Origin: Rhipicephalus microplus
Taxonomy: Eukaryota > Arthropoda > Arachnida > Ixodida > Ixodidae
Direction of reading: 5' to 3'
Assembly (NCBI RefSeq): GCF_043290135.1
Contig: NC_134702.1
Coordinates: forward strand, 77,902,417-77,966,416
Length of the DNA: 64,000 nucleotides
The translations under genes and the position numbers were made by a program. Positions 1 to 9,285 of the stretch are shown in pieces (position 1 is the stretch's first letter; every line of letters starts with the position of its first letter). The notes under the pieces were generated by a model. The model ran no database searches. It was given only the letters and a program-made list of their open reading frames with translations, and was not told the DNA's origin.

Positions 1-287
1 GGGCGCATAAAATGCGTTGACGACTGTTTACTGTTAATATCTACGCTCTTCTCTACTGAATCTCCTCTGCACGACTTCTATGCAATGTTAATATTACCCA
101 CGAGTTAAGCGCATTCTGCCTTTCGTGGGGAAGCTCGCCCTGGGTGACTCTCTTCACGCTGTCGCACTAAATCACGCCTTAGCTGTGTTGTTTGTGCGTT
201 CTTAGCTTGTGTTCCGTTTGCTACGCACTGTTGTAGCGTGACCGAACTACTTATTTTCATCTTTGTCGTCTGCATGCTACAAAATGG
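1..287. other. Unassigned sequence, no gene seen
   Basis: I see no coding region, RNA gene or clear repeat in this stretch upstream of the first SINE. Confidence 0.4.
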
Positions 288-508
288 AGATTGATTGATT
301 GATTGATTGATTGATATGTGGGGTTTAACGTCCCAAAACCACCATATGATTATGAGAGACGCCGTAGTGGAGGGCTCCGGAAATTTCGACCACCTGGGGT
401 TCTTTTACGTGCACCCAAATCTGAGCACACGGGTCCACAACATTTCCGCCTCCATCGGAAATGCAGCCGTCGCCGCCGGGATTCGATCCCGCGACCTGCG
501 GGTCAGTA
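288..508 (-). mobile_element. Ruka-type tRNA-derived SINE, tRNA end truncated
   Basis: The sequence reads as the reverse complement of the tick SINE Ruka. A (GATT)n tail at about 288-314 is followed by the conserved 3' block (TGTGGGGTTTAACGTCCC at 317-334), the central block around CACCTGGGG and the box B region GGGATTCGATCCC. The copy stops just after box B, so box A and the first ~35 bp of the tRNA head are missing. Such elements are transcribed by RNA polymerase III and mobilised by a LINE. The 7-bp string TACAAAA occurs at 278-284 and 507-513 and may be a weak target-site duplication. Short ORFs across it are fortuitous. Confidence 0.85.
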
Positions 509-565
509 CAAAAAAATTGCCCGCAGCTTCCCTCGGGGGAACACTGAGGAGGATGCGGACCATAT

Positions 566-711
566 AATTGGTTAACGGGGTGTTAAAGTGCGACTTACTT
601 GGGTCGATGGCTAAATTGGTTAACGTGGTTGTGAAATGGGGTGTTAAATTGCGACTTACTTGGGTCGATGGCTAAATTGGTTAACGTGGTTGTAGGAGGG
701 GGTGTTAAATG
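566..711. repeat. 61-bp tandem repeat, about 2.3 copies
   Basis: The string CGACTTACTTGGGTCGATGG occurs at 591 and again at 652, giving a 61-bp period. The flanking ATTGGTTAACG and GGTGTTAAA blocks repeat with it, and a third partial copy ends near 711. It is a short minisatellite directly beside the truncated SINE. No coding function is apparent. Confidence 0.85.
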
Positions 712-1215
712 AGTGAACACGTACACACGTATGCGAAAGGGCGGCGCTGGTCGAAGGGACGTCGATCATTATGTTTGTGGATTCGTTGGAATTCATTTCA
801 CCGCGACCTTGGACTTAGACGCGCAGTTCAAACCAACCGACGAGCGGCAACTGAGCGAGCGAGCGCCGACCTTGAGTATATATACAGCACGACGGCGCAT
901 GCACTGTCAGCTGTTGAATGTTCTCGAAGCGCGACGCCACATGCGCGTCCACTGGAGAATCAGGAGAATTGTAGATGTCGAACGCGGTGTGTAGAGGAGG
1001 AAGGGTGCACAGATGGTGGAGGAGTGAAGCGCGCGCGGTGTGTAGAGGAGGAAGGGATGCACAGATGGTGGAAGAGTGGGCGACGGCGCATGCGCGCGCG
1101 TCAGCTGTCGAATGTTCGAGAAGCGGTGCGGACGGCGCGGACGGCGCGGACGGCGCACTACAAGGCGCGAGTATAAGATGCTCCGCATCTAAAAAGAGAA
1201 AGACTGTATAAAGCT
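712..1215. repeat. GC-rich block with internal duplications
   Basis: Two nested duplications are visible. A ~45-bp unit containing GTGTGTAGAGGAGGAAGGG occurs at about 983-1027 and 1034-1078 (period about 51-52 bp). A unit containing CGACGGCGCATGC and TCAGCTGT, ending in GAAGCG, occurs at about 889-931 and 1080-1123. A 9-bp GGACGGCGC motif repeats about three times at 1128-1157. TATA-like strings lie at 875-884 and 1171-1176. The block is probably part of a dispersed element or LTR. Overlapping ORFs are low complexity and not credible as genes. Confidence 0.55.
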
Positions 1216-2234
1216 CGAATATCTGCGTGATTCGTTCAGTACCACCTTTCTTACCTTTCTCACCTTATACGCACATGATTTTGTTTTCTCCCATTCGGTT
1301 CACTATGAAATGTGGGACAGTTGATAAGTCTATAGTCAGGAAAACTTAGTGGCTGACGACGCTTTGCACTACACTGTGTTTACGACGTGTATGCTCTTGC
1401 ACCAGTAAAAATATTATATAAGAGTTCAGCAGAAAGCTTTTATCGATGGATTGTGTGCATGACGGTGCTACAACAAAGGCCTGGTTAATTGGACAAACAT
1501 GTTTTTTAGACAAAAAATTAGCACTGCCTTCCGTCGGTCACTACCTATGCCTCACAAACGGTGAAAACACTGTAAAAAATATGTAATTTTCACTGAAACT
1601 ATACCACATTATATATAAGGAATGCCGTCTGAATCATTTTTTAAAGCGTTCCTAATTCTAAGCAGAAGGTTGCGCACGGTAACTCTGTTTTAAGTACAGT
1701 ATAAGTACCGAAATCTCATGGTTTATGTGATAGTAATAATTCCTTGTATTGGTACCACGGCCAGATAAACACAACTGCGGCTACTCGCATGATCGATAAA
1801 CTACAGTGTCGTAGTCATACACTTGCCAACAGCGCACAATTGCATTACCTAAAGCCGTTTCTTCTTCTTTTTTTTACAACCAAGTCGCTATAACACACTG
1901 CAATCACGCAGATGCCAAGAGAATTTTGTGATGTGCTTGAAACAGAAAGAGACACCCACTCTGAAATTATTCTGGTGAATGGGGGGTACGATAACAATAA
2001 ACAGCACTTTAGAAAGTTGCACTCGCCGATTTTATTATACAATGCATTAGCAGCCGAGCAAGACCAAATGCTTTCGTACGTTGTTTCAGGCACACGTAGA
2101 AACTGTTTCACTCGTGCTGACATCACCGGACGAACCAAACTTTGAAAACGTGCATGACGTACGCGCACATATAAACATGACGTGGTTAGCAGATGACGCA
2201 AGGAGCAATCCACACTTAACCGTTTCGGGCAGTT
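1216..2234. other. Unassigned AT-rich sequence
   Basis: No recognisable gene or repeat. The longest ORF, 1845-2252 on the minus strand (135 aa), has no domain that I recognise. Confidence 0.4.
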
Positions 2235-2251
2235 GCCGCCAGGGGGCGACA
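2232..2251 (+). promoter_or_regulatory. CTCF-like insulator motif
   Basis: The string GCCGCCAGGGGGCGAC at 2235-2250 closely matches the core CTCF recognition motif (CC-N-C-AGGGGGCG) known from bilaterians. It lies in otherwise unremarkable sequence. Binding in this organism is an inference from motif similarity only. Confidence 0.3.
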
Positions 2252-2317
2252 CGGCTCGATCTCGCGGCTGATAGGGTGGTATGCACTGACGTCATTCTGG
2301 CGGCAATTTTTCTGTAC

Positions 2318-2344
2318 AGAAAGCACATCGAAAGGCGTGCTTTC
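2318..2344. repeat. Short hairpin
   Basis: AGAAAGCAC at 2318-2326 pairs with GTGCTTTCT at 2336-2344 across a 9-nt loop. It is not followed by a T-run and its meaning is unknown. Confidence 0.5.
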
Positions 2345-2589
2345 TTATACTGATGTACTTAGCTGCAGAACACTGAAGGAAATTATACAACAAAATGGCT
2401 CATGATGAGGTCACGTGCCTACCCCCCATCATGCTGCAAATGCAGTCGTGACACACCCACTTTGCCGTACTTCACCATTCTTCTAAGTACGAAGGCAACA
2501 AAGGTGCGCGTCTGTAAGGCAGTACGCGCACACATAGACGTGCGCTCGGAAGGATGAGGGGGGAGAGGCGCTCCCCCTAGTTACATATA

Positions 2590-2960
2590 AGGGTAGGGTC
2601 GCTAAATCAATCAATCATTCAATAAATTAATCAATCAAATAGTCAATCAATCAACTTTATTTTCATAAATAAACGAAAATATTTACAGTGAAAAACAATC
2701 TGTCTCATACATTGACGTAGTAGGCAGGGGGGCCGGGACAAACCTTCGCCACTTTGTTGATGCTGGGGCTGACAATGATTACGAGTTATGGCTGAGCCCC
2801 TTTTAAGCGATTGCAAGTGTTAAACCACAGACGCTATACTAAGTCCACATGGTGTGGCACCAGGTGTGTTTCCATGCTTCTGCCAGGGAATAATACACTC
2901 GTGAGCGCGATTCATGAACGGACGGATGGACGGAAGCACGAATGGATGGATGCATGGACA
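2590..2960 (-). mobile_element. Possible retroelement 3' end with (TTGA)n tail
   Basis: Read on the minus strand, an AATAAA signal near 2660 is followed by degenerate GATTGATTGA repeats over 2605-2658. This layout resembles the 3' end of a LINE or SINE with a short-repeat tail. The body to the right (2670-2950) has no recognisable coding sequence, so the family is unknown and the right boundary is arbitrary. Confidence 0.3.
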
Positions 2961-2964
2961 GATG

Positions 2965-3200
2965 ATTGATTTGTGGGGTTTAACGTCCCAAAACCACTAT
3001 ATGATTATGAGAGACGCCGTAGTGGAGGGCTCCGGAAATTTTGACCACCTGGGGTTCTTTAACGTGCGCCCAAATCTGAGCACACGGGCCTACAACATTT
3101 CCGCCTCCATCGGAAATACAGCCGCCGCAGCCGGGAATCGAACCCGCGACCTGCGGGTCAGCAGCCGAGTACCTTAGCCACTAGACCACCGCGGCGGGGC
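2965..3200 (-). mobile_element. Full-length Ruka-type SINE with 12-bp target-site duplication
   Basis: This is a complete copy in reverse orientation. The 3' block (GGGGTTTAACGTCCC) starts near 2974 and the tRNA-derived head ends at 3200 with CCACTAGACCACCGCGGCGG, the complement of a box A region (TGGTCTAGTGG). Box B is the complement of GGGAATCGAACCCG near 3131. CATGGACAGATG occurs immediately outside both ends (2953-2964 and 3201-3212), a perfect 12-bp target-site duplication. This fixes the element boundaries exactly. The short tail (ATTGAT) is next to the left duplication. Confidence 0.93.
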
Positions 3201-3289
3201 CATGGACAGATGGACACACGGACAGGCGTGCGAACGCTTCATCATCATTCACTCGGCGGCTATGCTGTGAATACCACCAACGAAATCTA

Positions 3290-3620
<331 letters not shown>

Positions 3621-4579
3621 GCCTTTAAGAGCATTCTGCACTTTTCAGAGCTACAGGTGAACGCAGTAGTTAATAATACTGACCATTCTATAGTTCACTA
3701 TATTATTGACGTAGAAATTTGCTTAAGGCGTTTTCTGAAACTTGAGTTTAGAAAAAGCAAGTAACGCTTTAAAGTTCCAGGATACTCTACTAGTGGAGAG
3801 CTGAAGGCTGTCCCGACATACTGTCAGAAGCTTCGATACATTCTACTTGGTACGCGTCTTTTCTGTACGCATATTCTCTACTATATACTTAACCTAATGA
3901 TCTTTCCCGGCTTATCGTTATTCTACGATAGCATTTCCGTGCAACCCACATGGATTTGTGAGATCGTGTCCAACAGCGGCGCAGAGCCTCACGGACCCTG
4001 ATTTGACCCTTTATTCAGAGGTATTTCGCGACTGCTCGGCGTGTTCGTATCAAAGCGCATTCAACGTTTCGAAGCCATCGGGGGTCACTCGCGCCTTTTA
4101 CCCTTTAGCCTGTTTATCGTTCCAAGGGCCCGTGTCTACCACATGAGTTAATATTCGCCCCATCCACCATGTCAGTGACACCCGCAATTAGAGCATGATC
4201 GATGATTAGGTTGGTCGGTGATCCATCTGTCGCAGTAGGTGAACAAAGCAAAATGCATGCAAGGACGCAGAAAGTGAGGTGGCAGACGAAGCCGCTCCGT
4301 TATTCGCCCTCTCCCAGTGCCGGCACTAGCACTGCCCGATTACCCTTATTTCCCTTCAGCTGTTGTACTCATGCTTGTCAAACCTTTCTGGTGGCCATTG
4401 TTTATACATATATGCTCAATTCATTTGCCCATTTTATTCTTGTGATCTATCTCAGTTCTATTATTCTGGATTGTCTTCTTATATATGTCGTCAGCGTGTA
4501 ATTCAACATATATCAAGGCCTGTCTGTGCATTCAGCAGCGCTGACGTCTTACACTTTTCGCCCTTCTCTTTCGCTTTTC
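3621..4579. other. Unassigned sequence
   Basis: I see no gene, RNA or convincing repeat. Several short ORFs (for example 4202-4501 +) are unsupported. Confidence 0.4.
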
Positions 4580-4896
4580 AAATCTTAGAAGGACCCTTAA
4601 ATGAAATGTGAAATCTGTCCAGATTGATGAATTCTACACCGAGAGAACTCTAAACCGTAAATTTTACGGTCATAGGTTCAGCCACAAATGAAAGAATGGA
4701 GGTGAAAGTTTCCTTTTAAAATAGCGCGAAGTATCCGCGTTAAATCTTTCGTATTTCTGTGACGTCGGCGCTCCAAAATATTTTGAAGCTTTGTGTGTCA
4801 GCTAACTGCCCCCCCCCCCCCCTTCCCCGCCAGAACAACGCTCTTTATCGTTACTAAGTAGGTACTACGCAGGTTCTAGCAGATGTCATCGACCTC
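4580..4896. other. Possible dispersed repeat with a poly-C tract
   Basis: The left edge (AGAAGGACCCTTAAATG) resembles an arthropod repeat end that I recognise only loosely, and no second copy is present to prove it. A 14-15 base C-run lies at about 4808-4822. Confidence 0.25.
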
Positions 4897-4936
4897 TTAT
4901 GATGTCACTATGTTTTTATACATAGTGACATCATAA
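4897..4936. repeat. Perfect 17-bp inverted repeat
   Basis: TTATGATGTCACTATGT (4897-4913) and its exact reverse complement (4920-4936) are separated by 6 nt. The arms contain TGATGTCA, similar to CRE/ATF half-sites. Confidence 0.9.
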
Positions 4937-5016
4937 AAAGCTTTTATACTGATAATAACGTAATTCCTTTCCCGACATCAAGCATGCCTACGGCCAGTTT
5001 GCAAAGGAGTCTCAAG

Positions 5017-5175
5017 CACCGGCGTGGCCCAGGGGTAGAATACTGGCTTGGCACGCAGGTGACCCGGATTCGAATCCCATTGCGTCCTTGGTGTTTCTTA
5101 TTCACTAAGTGTTTTTCTTATTTCATGCGATAGCCGTTAGAGACACCGGTGACGGAGGTGGTGGACAACTATAAT
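5017..5175 (+). mobile_element. Second tRNA-derived SINE family
   Basis: The head reads GGCGTGGCCCAGGGGTAG (box A-like) followed about 35 bp later by GGATTCGAATCCC (box B). It is then followed by CCTTGGTGTTTCTTATT, a T-rich spacer and GCGATAGCCGTTAGAGACACC leading to a GGTGGTGGACAACT block. The same order of blocks is seen at 30213-30412 on the other strand, which supports a distinct SINE family. It is not a functional tRNA because no acceptor stem pairs across it. The right boundary is approximate. Confidence 0.75.
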
Positions 5176-5502
5176 ATAGACCCTTTCACTGTTTGCAAAC
5201 AGAGACCCTTGACGACTTCCGGTCTCGTCCACCGATGTGCCCGAATAGCATAGGTGGGGAAGAACAGCGTGAGAAAATAGCCCGCTGATTTTCTACACCT
5301 TCCTTCCATCATTTGGAAAAATATATTCAAATAAACGGTCTTTTGAGCTACATAAAAACTACGAGAGATTACTTTGAACATTACGCACGTTCTTTTTATC
5401 TGAAAAAAAAAAAAACTACTAAGAGACTGCCCTAACCGTTGAAAAAAACGTAAAAACGTCCTTTCAATTTTGACGCTGCGAGCTGGTAAATGAGGTGACC
5501 AG
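5176..5502. other. Unassigned sequence
   Basis: No gene seen. It contains an A-run at 5402-5414 and ends in a T13/G13 homopolymer junction at about 5506-5533. Confidence 0.4.
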
Positions 5503-5647
5503 AAGTTTTTTTTTTTTTTGGGGGGGGGGGGGGTGCGAGGGAACCGCACGCGACTCGTGTTGTGACGTCATAACAGTTTCCTCTGTCAAAGGAAAACTGA
5601 GAGGCAGAACACAGAGGTGGCTATGTCACCACCTGTGTGTTCACTGT

Positions 5648-5757
5648 TTCTTCTTCTTCTTCTTCTTCTTCTTCTTCTTCTTCTTCTTCTTCTTCTTCTT
5701 CTTCTTCTTCTTCTTCTTCTTCTTCTTCTTCTTCTTCTTCTTCTTCTTCTTCTTCTT

Positions 5758-5788
<31 letters not shown>

Positions 5789-5819
5789 TTCTTATTATTA
5801 ATATTATTATTATTATTAC
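5648..5819. repeat. Long (TTC)n tract running into (TTA)n
   Basis: An uninterrupted TTC repeat spans about 5648-5787 (some 46 units) and degenerates into TTA repeats to 5818. One strand is pure purine (GAA), so triplex or 'sticky' DNA formation is possible, as known for expanded GAA repeats in other animals. The poly-Leu and poly-Phe ORFs here are artefacts. Confidence 0.98.
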
Positions 5820-6382
5820 GTTTGAGTGGCTTTCTTCGAGTTCAGTGAGAGTTTTTTCTTATCTGGTGAACGCGAGTTGCCGGCTTAAGAGTTCCGACAA
5901 ACAAACAAAACTATTTTTCGCGTTCTGCATACGCTTCAAGAACCTTCGTCAACGTGGGACTAACCAGCTAGCACGGGGTCTCACCTGCGTCTTGTCTAGA
6001 TCACAATAATGTCATCCGAACAGCAGCAGCAACAACCACAACAATAACGATCATTTTTAAACTAGATTTTTTCTCTGCATGAAATTTTCCAGGGCACGTG
6101 GCCTGTTGCGTCGGATCGTTATAAACACCATTCACATTAGCGTTTCTTAACGCAAATGGTCCCGCGTATACGTCTATCTTTGCGTGCCACGTTGAAAAAA
6201 GAAAAACCAAGCAAATAGAACCACCGCTACACCATGCGCTTGACAGCTTGTTTATTAAACGGGCGCGCAACAAATTGAAATGCGTTTGCTAAACTCGACA
6301 ACGCTATATCTTTCGCTCGCATACTAAACCGGCTTCCCATCGCCACGCGCACACACAGGCACGCGTGGAAGGATAGAAATAT

Positions 6383-6383
<1 letters not shown>
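5820..6383. other. Unassigned sequence
   Basis: No gene or clear repeat. A short CAGCAGCAGCAACAACC stretch lies near 6020. Confidence 0.4.

Positions 6384-6419
<36 letters not shown>
6384..6419. repeat. (GA)n microsatellite
   Basis: GA dinucleotide repeat of about 17 units. Confidence 0.97.
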
Positions 6420-6421
<2 letters not shown>

Positions 6422-7103
6422 CGAACGAGGAGGGGGGGATAGCGAAGAGGAAGTGCAAATGAGATGCTAAAGGCGAGGAGCCGCTACAGAACGAATTATA
6501 ATAACCATCTCTGTAGCCACCAGATACGCGCGCCTCCAAAAGTAAGTCATTCAGAGGCGCTTATGGAGGTTAGCGTCGCCGTCCCGCAAATCAGGTGTAG
6601 CAGAGACGCTTATTCGCATTCCTCGATTCTATGTGCGCGATCGAGCTATAAGAGAAAAATCATAAAAATGAACCTTGCTACAAACGCCAGTCTGCCGCAG
6701 CGTGCATTTGTTATGCCGAGGCATGTGCGAAGAGTTAGTGCGGGCTGCATAGAAAGTATACATACAGCAAATAAACAGCGCGAAGGGCTAACGGTATAAT
6801 ATGCCGAAGCATCTTTGTGGCCCTCTGCTTTAAAAAAAAATAAAAATAAAGGCAGGGAGTGATGTCGCGTGGCGCAAGCTTAGCCGACTTACAGAACTTA
6901 AGCTCGCGGAGAACAAGAAGAGCACCCGCGGGGACGTTAAGGAATTATCAAAAGCGAGCTAGAAAGAAATGCGAACGACGCCGCGTTGCCAGAATTTGGG
7001 GAGATAAGCGCTTAAACGCCGCCCACTCCGTTTTCCGTGTTTATTTAGCGTTGTATGGAAGCACCGTTATAGTGAGCGTGCGCGCACCTTGTCGCACTTC
7101 TGC
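6420..7103. other. Unassigned sequence upstream of a promoter candidate
   Basis: GC content rises towards the right. The ORFs at 6464-6799 and 6859-7239 show no domain that I recognise. Confidence 0.35.
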
Positions 7104-7140
7104 TATATATAAAGGTGGCCGCTTCGCGGCCGATCCAGTT
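7104..7140 (+). promoter_or_regulatory. TATA box plus initiator-like core promoter candidate
   Basis: TATATATAAA at 7104-7113 is followed 33 bp later (from its first T to the A) by TCCAGTT at 7134-7140, close to the arthropod initiator TCAGT. This is the spacing expected of a polymerase II core promoter. A perfect GC hairpin (GGCCGC-TTC-GCGGCC, 7117-7131) lies between them. GC-rich sequence with start codons at 7165, 7218 and 7358 follows. The 16-codon reading frame from 7165 meets a possible GT splice donor near 7204. No transcript evidence is available. Confidence 0.35.
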
Positions 7141-7164
7141 TTAGCAGCGCCGTTGGCGTTGCGT

Positions 7165-7545
7165 CATGCCGGAGGTCGCCCCGCGGGCGGGAGCCGTCGT
7201 CTTGGTATTATGATTACATGGAGAACGCGCTGGCTATAGCTAGCTCGCTCAGACGAGAGCGAGTTGGACGGGCGATTCCGTGTGCGGAGAGGACAGGAGC
7301 CGTTTCTTCTTATTTCTCTTCTTATTTGGCTTATAAGTTTCTTCCTTTTTTTTTTTATGGCGGCGATGGCTGCCGCCACTTCAGCGACGTACGGCCTCGC
7401 CGCAGGGCTCCGCCAAAGGCCTGTCAAGGACAGGGACGAATATCGCATGCGCGCCGACCCAAGCCGCGGCACTTGTATGCAGCGCGAGTGCCGGTCTGAT
7501 GGGATGCATAACATAAAAAACGAATTCGCAGCATTTTGCACGCAG
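7165..7545 (+). other. GC-rich stretch with unrecognised short reading frames
   Basis: Downstream of the promoter candidate are overlapping frames: 7218-7499 (93 aa, start MENALAIASS) and an in-frame ATG at 7358 (start MAAMAAATSATYGLAAG) ending at 7548. Neither matches a family known to me, and they share sequence in different frames. They could be a 5' exon or untranslated leader. I do not call a gene. Confidence 0.15.
7268..7288 (+). repeat. 21-bp exact direct repeat (partner at 8686-8706)
   Basis: The 21 bases beginning ACGGGCGATTCC are identical to 8686-8706, which lies at the 5' end of the truncated LINE. Identity does not clearly extend beyond this block. Confidence 0.9.
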
Positions 7546-7639
7546 TGAATGGTGATGAGTGGGGCGAAGCGTCCGTCTGTCCGCCCGTTAACTATACGAA
7601 ATCGCCAACTATACGAAGACCACTAACGCCATCTAGTGA
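7546..7639 (+). repeat. Left part of a dispersed repeat interrupted by a LINE
   Basis: It begins GAATGGTGATGAGTGGGGCG, a motif also found reversed near 24273, 24845 and 3240. It ends in AACGCCATCTAGTGA (7625-7639), which recurs at 8718-8732 on the far side of the LINE. Confidence 0.55.
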
Positions 7640-8717
7640 TATTATTTCCAAGGATGGATGGATGGATGCTATGAGCGTCCCCTTTATAACGGGGTGGTGA
7701 CAAGTATGCCACCAGGCTCGACAAAAAAAAAAAAAAAAACCTTTTTTCCCTTTTTTTTTGTTGGCCTAATGCCTCTACTTCGATAAATTCTATCTTAATG
7801 GAAAAAAAGGTAAATTTTCAGCTTAAGTTCTCTGCCATTTACGGCACACTGTCCATATTTTATTTTTCTAATATTTATTTTTGTCCTCTCTCTCTAATTT
7901 TCTGCCACCAATACTCTAACCGTCTCTTACTTATTTCAATCGCGGGTGTGTTCAGCTTTCCATTGTTGTCCCTAAAACCCAAGGCTTCCTGTAGGCTCGT
8001 GCCCAAACGTACACCTGGGTGGATATCTCCACATTCAATCAGAACATGCTCCGCCGTTTCCTTATCTTTCCCGCAGCATGTGCATTGTTCTTCTTCTTTA
8101 CTGAATCTCGCTTTATAACTACGCGTTCTAAGGCAACCCGATCTCGCTTCAAACAGTAAAGCGCTTCCCCTTGAATTATCGTAAAATGCCTCCCTCCTTA
8201 TTTCATTTTTGCCCTTTCGGTAGTTACTCAAAGCCGGTTTTTTTCTCCATAGCTGCCATCCAGTAAATCCTCTCCGCCTCCCTGACTTTTCCCTTAACGC
8301 TCTTTGTTGACATATGGCTCACAATACCAGCCGTATATTTACTAGTGAGTCTTCTAGTTCTTTTTCTCCACTGTGTGTCCACGCTCTTCCTATACAAATA
8401 ACGGAACACCTTCTCTGCCCATCTACTCTCCTTCATATTTCTTAGCCTTTCTTCGAACCCTATTTTGCTCTGCGCTTCCCTCGCCTCAAAACCTGCCCAC
8501 CCCATATCGCCCCTTACAGCCTCGTTTGTCGTCTTCCCGTGAGCACCCAACGCGAGGCGTCCCACAGTCCTTTGATTTACATCCATCCCCGATTGCACCC
8601 CTGCCCTCATGCACACCACTGAGTTCCCAAAAGTAAGCCCTGGAACCATTACACCCTTCCACAGACCTCGAAGCACCTCATACCTACGGGCGATTCCGTG
8701 TGCGGACACATGTACGC
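7640..8717 (-). mobile_element. 5'-truncated non-LTR retrotransposon (LINE) with 15-bp TSD
   Basis: On the minus strand the element runs from a coding 5' end near 8717, through the C-terminal part of its polyprotein and an AT-rich 3' UTR. It ends in a conserved-looking terminus (GGTGGCATACTTGTCACC, CCCCGTTATAAAGGGGACGC) and an (ATCC)n tail at 7654-7667. The two flanks carry the identical 15-mer AACGCCATCTAGTGA (7625-7639 and 8718-8732). This supports target-primed insertion into an older repeat. Fourteen bases between the tail and the left duplication (7640-7653) are unexplained. The clade cannot be fixed from this fragment. Confidence 0.85.
7875..8700 (-). pseudogene. LINE polyprotein C-terminal region, frameshifted
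   Basis: This is the end of a retrotransposon reverse-transcriptase polyprotein, after the catalytic domain. Frame one (8700 down to 8224) carries RRYEVLRGLWKGVMVPGLTF and a basic RWRKRTRR-like stretch; frame two (8231 down to 7875) continues with SNYRKGKNEIRREAFYDN. The second half contains a zinc-binding pattern CTCCGKDKETAEHVLIEC (CxxC-x6-H-x4-C), typical of LINE C-termini, and ends at RERGQK. The join at about 8226-8231 is a single-base frameshift: one extra T in a T-run turns a leucine-serine junction into FE-stop. The reverse transcriptase and endonuclease domains are absent because of 5' truncation. The copy is dead. Confidence 0.85.
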
Positions 8718-8822
8718 AACGCCATCTAGTGAGCAATTCTTAAAACTAATTAGAAGTGGTTACTAGTAAAACCTACTACTACTAGGGTAAGGACCCTCAC
8801 TCTAAGGAACTTCGCCCCTAAT
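8718..8822 (+). repeat. Right part of the interrupted dispersed repeat
   Basis: This continues the repeat begun at 7546. It starts with the duplicated AACGCCATCTAGTGA and ends in GGAACTTCGCCCCTAA. It is colinear with the copy at 3521-3620. Confidence 0.6.
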
Positions 8823-9229
8823 ACATGGTGCTCGATGCAGATCGGGTTCGGTATGGTAATGCCTCGTGAAGTACGGTTGTATTCTACAACACCGATTGGT
8901 AGGCCAGTTGGTATTTCAAATCGCAAGAAAACAGGCTGTGTTACTTGCGTTTCTTTCCGTTAAACTTATAAATTATGTGCATTGTAGTTTAGAGTGTTAT
9001 CGTATTGACTGGCTCAACTTTCGGTGCTAGTGCATGTACGGACCTTTGCTATAGGAGCGCTCACAGGCGTATTGCAAAAGAATTGCAGAGGCAACCACAT
9101 TTGCCGTTTTCTGCAGCCCCCCAACAGTCCAGAGTGGAAGAGCTCCATTCTCCAGTAATATCGTCTGCAGGGAACGTTTGCAGTATAACGCTGATGAAGC
9201 TGCTAAATGTATCGTCTAATTCTAATTAA
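8823..9229. other. Unassigned sequence
   Basis: Nothing recognisable. The ORF at 9005-9229 is unsupported. Confidence 0.4.
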
Positions 9230-9285
9230 CTACCCTGTAATTAATTAATAACTACCCTGTAACGAATTAATTAATTACAGGGTAG
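9230..9285. repeat. 19-bp perfect inverted repeat around a LINE 3' end
   Basis: CTACCCTGTAATTAATTAA (9230-9248) is exactly complementary to 9267-9285, with an 18-nt loop that holds a third CTACCCTGTAA. The right arm overlaps the start of the LINE 3' end. Confidence 0.9.

Noticed and set aside
5024..5093. Functional tRNA gene
   Set aside because: It has box A and box B but no pairing acceptor stem, and continues into a SINE body that recurs at 30.2-30.4 kb.
5495..6009. Poly-Leu and poly-Phe ORFs
   Set aside because: Translations of the TTC repeat.
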